Part shown: positions 31,008 to 42,125 of the stretch, in pieces
How positions within the stretch are numbered: position 1 is the stretch's first letter
Layout: each line of letters begins with the position of its first letter
Made by a program: the position numbers and the translations under genes
The notes under the pieces: generated by a model
What the model was told of the DNA's origin: nothing
What the model saw: the letters and a program-made list of their open reading frames with translations, nothing else
The model's database searches: none
Assembly: GCA_947650365.1 (NCBI GenBank)
Contig: OX393552.1
Span: 49,933,873 to 49,997,872 of the forward strand
Direction of reading: 5' to 3'
DNA: 64,000 bases
Source: Chamaelirium japonicum
Lineage: Eukaryota; Streptophyta; Magnoliopsida; Liliales; Melanthiaceae

Positions 31008-32490
31008 CTTAAACAAATTTGGAACTTAGATATGAACTATCTTTGTGGTGTACTTGATTTTGTTATTCTTTGCTTCTTGACTATATTATTCTTCTGTGCT
31101 TATTCTCATTTGAAGAGAGCATCTATGATGTTTGATCTCCTTATGTTATCCTTGCACTTTGATTGCCAGTGAAGAAATTTATGGGGAATTATCTGCTGAG
31201 ATGCTCTTGCTTGTATATACATTATTTTGTCTCTTATATGATTCGGTAGAGAAAACTTTCTTATCTTTGTGCAAATCTTCTGAAGAAATTAACAATGACT
31301 ATGGCCTACTAAGATATCCTGTCTTATCTCTTTTTTGTTACCTCTGTTTTATCTATACGAGCATCTATGATGTTTAACCTCCTAGTTATCCTTGCACTAT
31401 GATTGTCAGTGAAGAGAATCATGGGGAACGTGTGCACTGAGATGCTCTTTTATTTTATTTTTGCCAATTGTGTTCCATGTCTGGAGATTTTTTGTGACTA
31501 TAATACGTCATATCTTCATGAAACACCTCTAAAGGAACAAAGGATGAATATGGCCTTCGAGGTAACGACATTGTTCGAGTCTTTGGAGTCATGCCTCGGA
31601 CGTGCCGCAGTTGTGCTTCAACGGTGCTGATCAATTTGTGTATTTTTTAACTGCTCTACGATGCCTGTGTACAGAGATTGAACTGAGCCATTGGAGCACG
31701 AGCTCCCCACATTCGAGGCCTGACTCAAAAAACTTGAACAAAGTATTAACTCAAGAGGAGCTGGCGTATGAAATGCTAAGAAAAAGAACTTTTCATGATT
31801 AACTTTGTGCAGAGGAAATGTGGATAAGAAGGAAATCATCGGTTCATAGATGCACTGACTCATAAGATATATTGCAAGAAATCGTTATGTTGTCCATAAA
31901 CTTATGTGAGACTACTTTCTTTCCCATGCTCCTATTTTTTTAAAAATTCCATCCCTACTGTTCTTTCATTTCATTTTGATTCTAATTGTTTGATTCATGA
32001 TTCTATAGGCTCAGAACCCATCTTATGAACTTTGTAATTCTTAACTTGCTTGCGTATAACTTTGGCTACATGCATGTCTCTAATGCCTTTCAGTTGTGTC
32101 CATAGATTGATATCATGGTTTTTGTTGCTGCTGATTTATTTATTCTGTATTAATTAGCATCATGTTTATATTGGAGCACGATCTTGGACGAACTTTCGTT
32201 CTTACTCGTCTCATGGTCATTATTTTAGATTTTTGAGCTTGTGGTCGACTGGAACTTATGACCACCAATATTATTACAACTTCTTGACCACCATTTGTAA
32301 TCACCAGTAGACACACTCAAGTACATCATTTGTTAATGTTGAGTGGTGGAGAATTGTAGGCTTAAAAGCAGCTAGTTCTTTCTTAGGTGAGTTGCTGAAC
32401 AATGTTGTCAAATGGGATGTGCTCTTGCACAACCTAGGTTGGGCAGATTGCATATATGAATGTACTCGCACATACCTGTTGGACGATTTT
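31008..32490. repeat. Duplicated block, copy B (without insertion)
   Basis: The second copy of the block at 28440-30920, at high identity with small indels. It includes the foldback at 31555-31763 and the empty insertion site near 32030. No gene is recognised in it. Confidence 0.8.
31555..31763. repeat. Foldback with about 90-bp arms, copy B
   Basis: The counterpart of 29035-29243: the left arm holds TTGTTCGAGTCTTTGGAGTC and the right arm GACTCAAAAAACTTGAACAA. The pairing is maintained although the arms have diverged from copy A. Confidence 0.7.
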
Positions 32491-32499
32491 TTATGGGTT

Positions 32500-32760
32500 T
32501 TTTTTTACTATAGACCCAGTTAATGGGGGTCAATGTTACCAAAATCGCCGGCTTTTTAAAAAAGTTGTCTTTTAATCTTGACTTATTCCCCAAGATTTTT
32601 TGAATAAATCGTGAATTATGTGTTTTTTTCCCGTCTTTTTCTAAATGATATGTACATGATATATTGCTAAAAAAAGATGTTACCTATTTTTAAATAATTT
32701 ACCGAATTTTTGTTCTTCCGATTTTTTCTGATTTTTTCGTTTTTTTTTTCCTTGCTGACT

Positions 32761-32798
<38 letters not shown>

Positions 32799-33258
32799 CG
32801 CGCGCGCGTTGATAATCTCATAAGTGAGAGAGATCCCATTGAAACTCTCATTAAGTTAGAAAGATGATGGCTTTTGAATTTTAACACGCGATCTAGTGTT
32901 TAAAAGACATGAAAACCCTTATCCTTTTTTAATACCTGGTTGTAGGCAGATATAGGTTGAAACGGTTAAAAGATGTAATGACCTGTTGTTGGGGTTTTGT
33001 CTTGTCCGATCAAAATCAGACCAATGAGAACTCAAAATGGGTATTTAAGAAAGGATTAATTTTGAGTATCTTCTTCAATATGGGTTAACCAACCCCAAGC
33101 TGGCCCCTCTTATAATACCCAACATCATCCTCACAATGGGTACAACGACAACTATGACGCCCTTCCGCCTCATCTCTGCATCGCCCATTGTGTCCCCTCA
33201 CCATGCTCGTCGCTCCAGTGGATGACTAAAGGGGCTGGGTTTTGTTCTTCAAGGAGGT

Positions 33259-33261
<3 letters not shown>
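32500..33261. other. Intergenic; poly-C and (CG)n tract
   Basis: A run of 36 C followed by (CG)5 lies at 32762-32808. The rest is AT-rich and shows no gene. Open frames across the C run are artefacts. Confidence 0.6.

Positions 33262-33321
<60 letters not shown>
33262..33321. repeat. (CT)n microsatellite, 60 bp
   Basis: A pure CT tract. Confidence 0.95.
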
Positions 33322-33322
<1 letters not shown>

Positions 33323-33435
33323 GTGAGTCTGATTGGTCCTCAAGAAAATTTTGATGATATATTATAACAAATGTAGTAGATAACTGTAAGCTTATCACTT
33401 TTGATGTTGCCAGGCCAACAATATATGATTAAATG

Positions 33436-33610
33436 GCTGCCTTTGAACAGGCGGGGCTGCCAGGACGTCCAAAAACAGAGGCGCAGAGATGAGGATGAAG
33501 GAAATATCCAAAAGTGAACACAGAGGAAATGCAAAAAATGTGGTATATTTGGACACAACGCAAGGACATGCAAGGGTCCTCCTGCCAAGCAACCACCTAT
33601 CCATAGGGTG
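33436..33610 (+). pseudogene. MULE (MuDR-type) transposase C-terminal relic
   Basis: A GRPK basic tract (LPGRPK) is followed, after a frameshift, by QRRRDEDEGN and, past a TGA stop, a CCHC zinc knuckle CKKCGIFGHNARTCKGP. This order (basic GRPKK motif, then zinc knuckle) is the C-terminal end of Mutator-like transposases and their domesticated relatives. Only about 55 codons survive, with one frameshift and one stop. No terminal inverted repeats were found around it. Confidence 0.7.
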
Positions 33611-33670
33611 GTGGTCCTTGGATCAGCTCAGCGATGACTTTGATGACTTATTTGTGTTTCAGGTGGCTTG

Positions 33671-33672
<2 letters not shown>

Positions 33673-33705
<33 letters not shown>
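33673..33705. repeat. (CT)n microsatellite
   Basis: A pure CT tract just after the MULE relic. Confidence 0.95.
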
Positions 33706-33706
<1 letters not shown>

Positions 33707-35337
33707 ATTTATGGATGGTTGCAGACATTTTGATATTGTATTATGGATGGTTAATTATGAACACCGATGTATTATGGATGGATGGGACCTGTGTTATCAC
33801 TCTTTGATAATTGTTTCAGCACATTATGATAATTAAATTTGGAAGGTTTATTATGCATGCATTTGAAGATTGTGTTCATTGTTGAGCACTGTTTTGATTA
33901 CTTCAGGATCCATGGATTGGATAAAGGCAAGCTCATAGTAGCCTCTTCAACATAGGGTGATCCATGGATCTTGACACAATCAAAACATAGGGTGATCCAT
34001 GGATCTCTCTTCTATCTTTTAGTTTACTTCCCTTCCTTAAATCTGAAGAAAAAATACATCAAAGTTTAACCAAAGAATTCAGCACAAAAAACAAAACAAT
34101 TGTTCACCGGTTATTCTTAAGAAAAGAATGATCAAATGCAAAACTCATCAATATAACATAAAAATAAAAAATAAATTTACCAAACAATTCCGCAACAAAA
34201 AAGACAATCAGATCCTACCAAAACTAAAACAAAAACTACAAATGTTCCTTCTTCTATGCGAGCGACAACCCTTCAATGAGGCTAACCTTCGAGGAAGAAA
34301 AAATAAATCAAAGTTTTAACAATTTCTTAAAACTGACAACACAAACAAATGGAATCCAAATACCCACTAAAATTGGTGGACCATTAACGAACTTCTACTG
34401 GCTCTCCATAGCATAAATTTCAGGCTATTGTAGAAGATTAAAAAGAATCTGATTGCATACACAACCCAAACAAATGGAATCACCTCTGAAATACCATTGT
34501 TATACTTTTACGTTAATATCCACAAATTACAGTCCTTAAATGCGTAATAGAAGGCTTACTTTAGCAAGTATGAGCTTTAAACCAACTATCCATATGGGCA
34601 TTATAGAGTTGAATGCCGTGTGAGATGATTTAGTTAAATATATTAGGCGAAATTTGAAAATGGAAAAATAAGGCATCAAATTTTCAGCAAAATTTGTTGA
34701 TTTATGATTTTGCAAAATTTTGCGAAATCAACAAGAAAAAAAAACATTACCCCCACCCACCCACCCACCCACACACACACTCACATACATGATGCAGTGG
34801 GCATCATCGTTGTCTAGTTAAAATCGACTGAATATATCAGCAAATAGACTGTCGTGCCAATATTCGTTTTTTTTAGAACCATGCAAAAATTTTCATTAAG
34901 AGGGAAGTTTTCTCAAAAATAAGGATCAAAATTTTCTCTATAATTTTGCTGGCAAAAATAAAAATAGAAGTTGTTTTGTTTTATGAAAAACAGAGGATCA
35001 CAAGTCCTAACCTGATGGACTGAGAGCTTGCGTTCGATTCCTTCTGCACATGAAGGGTTTGGGGTGAGTTCAATTGATAAAATCTATATTTTTTCTGTCA
35101 AAAAAAAGAGGACCGTGTAATATTTTGAAAGGAAATTTAAGAAGGATTTTTTTTTTCTGGAAAAACAGAGGATCATGAATCAGTACCTGGTGAACTGAGA
35201 GATTGCGTGCGCTGAGGGCATCCACTGAGCAGTTGATGGCTCCTTCATGATATTGCCTTCTACACATGAGGGGTTTGGGGTGAGTGCATTATAAATGAAA
35301 GGAATTAGGAAAAAATTGAAAGGAAAGGAAAGGATTC
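33706..35337. repeat. Non-coding stretch with a 176-bp direct repeat
   Basis: AAAAACAGAGGATCA recurs at about 34987 and 35163, followed in both by GGTGAACTGAGAG-like and CACATGAGGGGTTTGGGGTG-like strings. GGGTGATCCATGGATC is repeated near 33956 and 33990. Nothing coding is supported. Confidence 0.5.
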
Positions 35338-35990
35338 TATGCCGGGATCGTTCTGGATTTGGGGTGAAGGGCTTGTAGGGCGGCCCAATGAGGTGCGAAG
35401 GGCATGAAGGGCGGATTTTGGGTGATCGTTGAGGGAGGCTCGATGTAGGTGAGAAGATCTAAGGAATGGGCGGCTAGCTGGAAGAAGAGTGGGTGAAGGG
35501 CGATGTGGCTCGATGAGGAGGCGAAGAGGGGGGCGTGAAGAGGGGGTCGATCATCTCGACGCGATCATCTTGGTGTGAAGGGCGGCCGACCTATTGATGG
35601 GGGGGCTCAGGGTTGTGAAAGGAATGAAAGAGAGGGGACGATCATCTCGCGTGGAAGAGGGGGGCGTGAAGGGCGGTTCGAGGGGGAGGGGGTGCGATGA
35701 GGGAGGGATGATCTCGCTTGAAAGATGGGGCATGAAGGGCGGATCTGTTGGAGGGAGGGTGTGAAGGGCGAACGACTGTGACGAGGGGGGCGACTGGGGC
35801 TCGGGAATTTGAGGTGAGTGAGAGAGCACGCGGGACAGCTGTGATCGCGTGCCTCTCACGCGGGACGACTGTGATCACGCGGAACGGCTATGATCGTGCG
35901 CCTCTCTCATGCGGGACGGTTGTGATCGCGTGCCTCTCTCACGCGGGACGGATGTGATATCTCTCACGCGGGACGGATGTGATCATGTGC
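35338..35990. repeat. GC-rich degenerate minisatellite region
   Basis: GTGAAGGGCGGATC-like units come first. Then from about 35838 there are about six units of 30-39 bp with CACGCGGGACGACTGTGATC and CGTGCCTCTCTCACGCG. Antisense proline/serine-rich open frames follow from composition. Confidence 0.7.
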
Positions 35991-36021
35991 CCGGGAATGA
36001 GAGAACACATGGGACAACTTA

Positions 36022-36130
36022 ATTTTTTGTCTAGTCAGCATGTGTATTTTTGTTTAGTCAGCATGTAGTTTTGTCTAATTAGCATGCATGTAAACCACCG
36101 TAGCAACTAGTGCATGCCCATGCCAATTGG
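36022..36130. repeat. TTTGTCTAGTCAGCA repeat cluster
   Basis: Three variants of TTTGTCTAGTCAGC occur within 70 bp, followed by CTAGTGCATGCCCATGCCAA. The same pairing of motifs appears at 37640-37720, 38190-38330 and 51715-51800. It is a dispersed element of unknown class. Confidence 0.6.
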
Positions 36131-36160
36131 CACGAAGCGGGGCACTTTCGGCATGAACAA

Positions 36161-36197
36161 CCCCCCCCCCCCCCCCCCCCCCCGACCAACACCCCCC

Positions 36198-36282
<85 letters not shown>
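36161..36282. repeat. Poly-C and (GA)n low-complexity tract
   Basis: About 23 C, a short spacer, then about 84 bp of GA. Confidence 0.95.
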
Positions 36283-36284
<2 letters not shown>

Positions 36285-36286
<2 letters not shown>

Positions 36287-36480
36287 GGATGCAATTTTGG
36301 ACCCGACACGACATACCTGACACGAAATTAGCGGGTCTGGGTTTAACGGTTTCAGGTCATAAACGGGTCGACACGACTAACCTGTTTAGTAAAAAGGTCG
36401 GGTCTTGGTTTTGTCTCTGACCCGTTTTGACCTGCTTAAGACCCGTTTAAATCAATGGGTCGGGTCGGGTCTGCGATGGC
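36285..36480. mobile_element. hAT MITE fragment of the 1512-2865 family
   Basis: It shares GCAATTTTGGACCCGACACG, TTAGCGGGTCTGGGT and AAACGGGTCGACACGA with the elements at 1.5-2.9 kb. It lacks a recognisable right terminus and is bordered by GA tracts on both sides. Confidence 0.7.
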
Positions 36481-36555
36481 TTCAACAGACGATTGCAATG
36501 GCTTTCATGGGTCGGGTCTGGTCTGCGATGATTTCAACGGACGACTATGGTCAAT

Positions 36556-36566
36556 AGAGAGAGAGC

Positions 36567-36634
<68 letters not shown>

Positions 36635-36635
36635 A
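36556..36635. repeat. (GA)n microsatellite
   Basis: An interrupted GA tract of about 80 bp. Confidence 0.95.
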
Positions 36636-36956
36636 ATGGGGGTGACTCACTAATTAGCAAATATGGATTAAATGGGGTTTGACTTACTAATTAGCAATAA
36701 GGTCTGTGGGTGGTAAGTCAAATTTGCCCAAAAAGTTATATGCACGTGTTATGTTTTCATTTGATTCTCCGTCTGTTCTCTATTTCTGACAATATTGCTG
36801 ATCCGCTTCCTTTCCATTTCACACTTTCTGTTCAACAGCTAGCTCAGAGAGGAAGAGAGAGAGAGAGAGAGAGAGAGAGGGGGAGTATGCCCAATTTCAC
36901 ATAGAAACCCCATTGATGGCTCCTCTTTCCGACTGATCTACCCTACCGCAGCGCCG

Positions 36957-37493
36957 ATGCCCATGGATCGGGCGCCGATAGAGGAGGGGAGCATCATGAA
37001 CTCCTTGGGCGTTGAGATCATCGGGGTGATGTCCCCGGTGTCCATCTGCATGTTGTTGGTCGACCTCGACGCCCCCACCGCCCTCCCCCATCTCTTCAAC
37101 ACTGTCATGGTCGGCATCGTCTCTGTCTTCTCCCCCACCATCCCCATCCTCCTCCTCTAGTCCTACACCGTTGCCCTCGGCATCATCATCGCCGCCTGGT
37201 TCTTGGTGTCCATCTACATGCTACTGGTCGTCCTTGACACCGCCCTCCTCCTCCTTTTCAACACCGCCGTGGTCAGCGTCATTTCCGTCTTCTCCCCTAC
37301 TGTCCCCATCCTCCTCCGCCGGTCCTACACCGTCGCCCTCGGCGTCATCGTCGTCGCCTGGTTCACCCTCCTCCCCGAGTGGACCACCTGGACCCTCCTC
37401 CTCACCCTCGTCGCGTACAACCTCGTCACAGTCCTCGGCCCCGGTGGCCCCCTCCGCCTTCTCATCGATCTCGCCTCCTCCCGCGACGAAGAC
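36957..37493 (+). pseudogene. Presenilin pseudogene (gamma-secretase catalytic subunit relic)
   Basis: Presenilins are multi-pass aspartyl proteases of the gamma-secretase complex. The frame from 36957 has MDRAPIEEGSIMNSLGVEII then SPVSICML, matching the plant presenilin N-terminus. Further on it has FTLLPEWTTW, GPGGPLRLL and SRDED, matching the plant TM6-to-loop region. A 168-bp (56-codon) segment is tandemly duplicated in frame (GTGTCCATCTGCATG at 37038 and GTGTCCATCTACATG at 37206). A TAG at 37158 ends the first copy. The TM6 catalytic Tyr-Asp pair reads Tyr-Asn (TAC AAC), and the C-terminal half with the second catalytic Asp (GxGD) and PAL motifs is absent. (GA)n follows the break. It is intronless over this span, with a strong C bias at third positions. 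It is not an active protease as read. Confidence 0.85.
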
Positions 37494-38520
37494 GGAGAGA
37501 GAGAGAGCTGCGATGCTTTTAAGAGGAGAGAGAGAGAGAGCGAGAGAAATCATGGAAAGAGAGAGAGAGAGTGACGGTGAGAGAGAGAACCAAATGGTTA
37601 GATCTATTTGGTTCATTTTTTCCCGATCAGCTTGTCCTAGTTAGCTTCCGTTTTGTCTAGTCAGCACAAAACCAACGTGCCATGTTACATAGGCTAGTGC
37701 ATGCCCATGCCTATCGGCACTGCAGCGGGCTGCCTTCAGCGACAACACACCTATCGGCACTGTAGCAGGCCGCATTCGGCGGCAACATACCTGAACGCCT
37801 TCGACAACAAAACACCTTCGACGACAACACCGACATTCATAGAGACATCCATTTCCTCATCCGTGCAGATTGGCACGAAGCGGATGCCTTCGGCACGACC
37901 AACTCCCCGTCCCCTTATAATCGATCAATCACAGTTGTCTCTGTTCGAACGGATTTCTCGAGATCAGCCCGATGGTTTGGGACGGCCGAAATTTCAGCAG
38001 GCGAGTAAATAGCCGTTGATGCGAGTAACGATCACAGGATGAACGGTCAGGTTTAGTGCAGTTTCAATAGGTCGGGATTTTAGAGGTTTATTGCAATTTA
38101 AATGGGTTGGGATTTGAAACCAAGGAGAGATCGTGTGTTGATTTTTGAACGAATGGTTAGATCTATTCGGTTTGTTTTTGTCCAGTCAGCTTGTCCTAGT
38201 CAGCTTTTTTGTTTCGTTTTGTCTAGTCAGCAGAAAACCGATGTCCCTTCTTATATATATATTTATGATTTTTTTAGCCGATGTCCCTTGTTATATAAAC
38301 TAATGCATGCCTGTGTCTGTCGGCACTGCAGCGGGCCGCCTTCGGTGGCAACACACCTGTCAGCAATGCAGCGTACCACCTTCAGCGGCAAAACACTCCC
38401 CGGGCATCACCACCCTCACCCTCACCGTCGTATGCAGCAACAACACAGCTAACCACCTTCAGCAACGAAAAACTTTCGGCGGCAACACCGGCCTGCCCCG
38501 ATGGACGGACAACCGCTAAG
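37494..38520. repeat. GA-rich tract and dispersed CTAGTCAGC/GCCTTCGGCGGCAACA repeats
   Basis: A broken (GA)n tract lies at 37495-37590. TTGTCCTAGTTAGC- and TTGTCTAGTCAGCA-type motifs are followed by GGCACTGCAGCGGGCTGCCTTC-like units (about 37722, 37752, 38322 and 38358), so two copies of a roughly 400-500 bp unit are present. The open frames have no domain. Confidence 0.6.
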
Positions 38521-38639
38521 ACTCGATCAGATCTGTTTAAATATTTATTCTTTATTTTAAAATTTTTATTACGTTGCAACTCACCATCATGGGTGTCATG
38601 GTCACAGCCGTCTGTTAAACCCATCACAGACTGTGAATG

Positions 38640-38850
38640 GATGCGGGGTAAACCCGACCCGACCCGACTCAACCCATTGATTTTTAAATGGGTTTTAAAC
38701 AGGTCGTAGACAAAAATCGGACCCGACCCATTTACTAAGCGGGTTAGTCGTGTCGATGCCGTTTACAACCCGGTTCCGTTTGACCTAGACCTGCTAATTT
38801 TGTGTCGGGTCGTGTGTCGAGTCTGCCATGTCGAATCCAATATTGCATTC
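38640..38850. mobile_element. hAT MITE fragment, reverse orientation
   Basis: Read on the minus strand it gives TTCGACATGGCAGAC, GACCCGACACAAAATTAGC and GGGTTGTAAACGGCATCGAC, the order seen in the elements at 1.5-2.9 kb. The termini are eroded. Confidence 0.7.
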
Positions 38851-40487
38851 CTGTGCTTGTTGGCACTGCAGCGAGCCGCCTTCGATGGCAACACACATGC
38901 CAGCCATCTCTCGGAATCCCTGATCGCACCCCATGCCATCCACCTCACGTCCCCATGCTTCCAACACTAATATTACAGTATCGGATAAGGTGATGAGTAC
39001 AAATGAATCAAATTGAGAAGATGTAGAAGCTTGATAACAATTATGTGCACACAAAAATGCATGATCCACACCCATACTAAAATCAATGTGGCGCACTAAA
39101 ATTTCTCAAAAAACTGCCACGGATAATAGTAAATCCTCCCCAAAATAATACACTAACCTCACATTGAAACTAACTATTTACAAATGATCACAGAACAGTC
39201 GAAAAAAAACATGAAAAACAGCAGTAAAAAGAAAATTTTGTAAACATGAGAAGAATTATCTTCAGATTTCACTGACATGATACTGCAGCAACTTTGAACA
39301 TCTGAAAATGTATACCCGCTGAGTCTAGCGGCATCAGGTTTTAGTTATTACTCCATACAAATGGTAGCCTTTTTACTTTACATAGTTTACAGACCTTAAT
39401 AATTGAAAAAGGAGTCAACATGGAAGCTGTGACATTGTACATATTACCATCATCGTAAATGGGTCCAAAGTTGCTCCATTCATTTGCTTCTTCAAGCTTC
39501 CACCACTGCCCAATGGCGCAGAATCCCTCCGTGCTGCCTCCAGCAGCAGGCTCGTACAGACAGCGATGGCGGCATGGCGCCTCCAGCAGCAGGCTTGTAC
39601 ACAAAGCAGTGGCGGCATGACGCCTCGAATAAATAGTAGGCTTGTACACAGTGGGGGTGGCATGGCGCCTCCAGCAGAAGCCTCATACAGACATCCGTGG
39701 CGGAGTGGTGCATCACGTCACACAATTGCAATGCAGACATGATATAAAACTGAGATGAAACTTTTATTTTTATTTTTTTGCAAATTAAATGTCTATAATA
39801 AAAAAACAATATATAATAACACAATACCAACACTAAATGTCAGCATTCAGAATGAGTAGGAGGATATATTCAGCTCACGATAAATCTCAGAAACCATGGT
39901 TTCTTCATCATCAATACCAACACTAAATGCACAAAAAATCGCCCAAAAAAATTAAATAAAGAAGAGGATATATTCAGCTCACGATATATTTGCAGTTGCA
40001 TAACCCATGTATTGTCAGTGAAACTTATAGGGAATATATAATGGAGCTTATTGGAATAAAACTCACACAAAGCTATTATCTCTTAGTAAAATATCGATCC
40101 TACCAAAACATTTGAGATCAAAGCTATTATCTCTAAGCGACATCGTGTGCTAAAGCATCGACTATGGCCTTATCCATCGAGCAAAGCCAACCCTTCGATG
40201 GAGATGAGTTCTCGTCCTTGACGCAGTACCTGTTGAAAACAATAGTTTGTGTGAAACACAGGCAGTAGTGGGCGGTGTAGTCACATAGGCAGCAAGTTGA
40301 GAGGTTTCCTTACGTGTGGACAGTGTAGTCACACAGGCAGCAGGTCCTCAGGCATTCACTCGTCTAGTATCATGGCAGATGAGGCACTCCTGAAATGTAA
40401 TGATGCATCGAGTTAGAAATTATCGAACGTACTATCACGAAGAATAATATTAAAAAATTTGTGTGTGCATCGATTCCTACCTTTGAT
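38851..40487. repeat. Non-coding stretch with minisatellite at 39538-39715
   Basis: About four units of 41-46 bp begin CTCCAGCAGCAGGCTCGTAC (39538, 39581 and variants near 39622 and 39668). ATATTCAGCTCACGATA and CAATACCAACACTAAATG each occur twice between 39820 and 39990. GTGTAGTCACATAGGCAGCA recurs at about 40275 and 40325. No gene is seen; part of this may be the 3' end of the Helitron. Confidence 0.55.
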
Positions 40488-42125
40488 TTACAACAGAACC
40501 TCTGGATAGACAATATTTGTCGTGGTGTTTGGACTTTCTTTCGGGAGTAGAACGTTGACGGATTCAAAATTCGTGCACCAGAAGAGTGCCACATACAGTT
40601 GTCCATGAGTGAATACCATGGTACGTAGATCAACACCGACGACTGACACGGATTGTCCCTAAGACTTGTTGATTGTCATAGCGTACGCTAGTCGTATCGG
40701 GAACTAGCGTCTTGTCATGTTGATTGGGATCTCTGAATTTGATGGGGTCAAGGATATCCTTGGGATGGAAACCAGGTTGCCAGCTTTATCGCCGGTTAGA
40801 ATCCTTGCTTCGATGATCCACGTCATGCATCTAGACACCATGAGTCGTGTGCCATTGCAAAGACCATCTTTCGGAGCGATATTTCTGAGAAGTATGACCG
40901 GACTCCCTACCTTGAGTTCCAACTTGAACGGAGGTAATCCTGAGGGGTTTAGTGAGTTCAAGAACTCAAGGGGGGTATCAGGATGTAATATTTCGATCGT
41001 TTTTGTCTTCTGCAATCGAGTGTGCTGCGAAGTAGCACTTGGACTCCCCCGGAAACTGGTCTAACGCTGCACGATTGATCACGTCAACGTCATCGTTGCT
41101 TGTGGACAGTATAATCCGCTCCGTCAGGTATCGTGGCGTAACAACCTTGATCACGTCCAGGTTTGGGTATACCATGGTAATCAGATCATGCAGTGTGGAG
41201 CACCTGCACATCTCTGATGGTATTTCTAATTCCTCTTGCGGGTTTGTGCCGACCTGGAATATATAAGGGATATCGTAAGATATGCATACGAACTTTGAGA
41301 ATGCGTACGAATAATATAGAACAATAATCAAAATTGATTATTGGAATTGAATCTAGTCAATACCTGTTGCAAGAACTCTGCAAAAGCAACATTTTGATTG
41401 TTCCCTGAAGCTAGTCGCATATTGATTGTAAGAGTTAGTACTTGTACATACTTCCATATCGATGATCGGCGGAGAGTAGCGGCAATGATCTACTCATGCG
41501 TACCCTTCGGTATCACTGGCAATATCTGGCGAAAGTCACCGCCAAGTACAACAGTGATTCCTCTGAATGGCCTGTCGACCTCGCGTATGTCACGCAGCGT
41601 CCGATCGACGGTTTCAACGCAATACTTGTGCTGTATCGGCACTTTATCCCATATGATCAACTTAGCATATTGTAGGAGTGCTGTTTAGATGGACTGCTTG
41701 CTGAACCCGCACACCGAATAATCCATGACATCGAGCGGTATGCTAAACGTGGAATGCGCAATCTGCCCACCTAGTAGAAGCAATGACACAATCCCAGATG
41801 ACGCAATGGTGACCACGATATGACCAAGGCTTTCACACATTGTTGCCAAGGTATTGTATAGGAAAGTCTTCCCAGTCCCTGCTCCGCCATTTAGAAAGAA
41901 CGTTGTGCCTTTGTTATCTGTGACCGACGAAATAACCCGCTCGAAAGCACCACATTGGCAGGCATTCAACTTTTCGATATTCACCTGGGGATCAGACCGT
42001 TCATCCTCGTGTTGCAGTTGTCGGTGCTCGATGATTAGTCTATTACCAAGCACTCTGCACCAGTTTGTTGTAGGAATTGGCATTTGGGGGAAGTCGACCA
42101 AACTTTTACCTGACTCGGTAAGCAA
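40488..42125 (-). pseudogene. Helitron Pif1-type helicase domain, multiple stops
   Basis: The Walker A motif GGAGTGKT is at about 41870. A short intron of about 109 bp (41254-41363, GT-AG) separates ...FAEFLQQ from VGTNPQEELEIPSEM. C-terminal helicase motifs [20 protein letters not shown] and THGQLYVAL are present. In-frame stops interrupt it at about 41685 (after SKQSI), near 41493 (after KGTHE) and near 40660 (in NKS*GQS). The Walker B-like segment, IIWDEAP in relatives, reads IIWDKVP, an acidic-to-lysine change at the catalytic glutamate. Stop TAA is at 40488. Confidence 0.88.
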
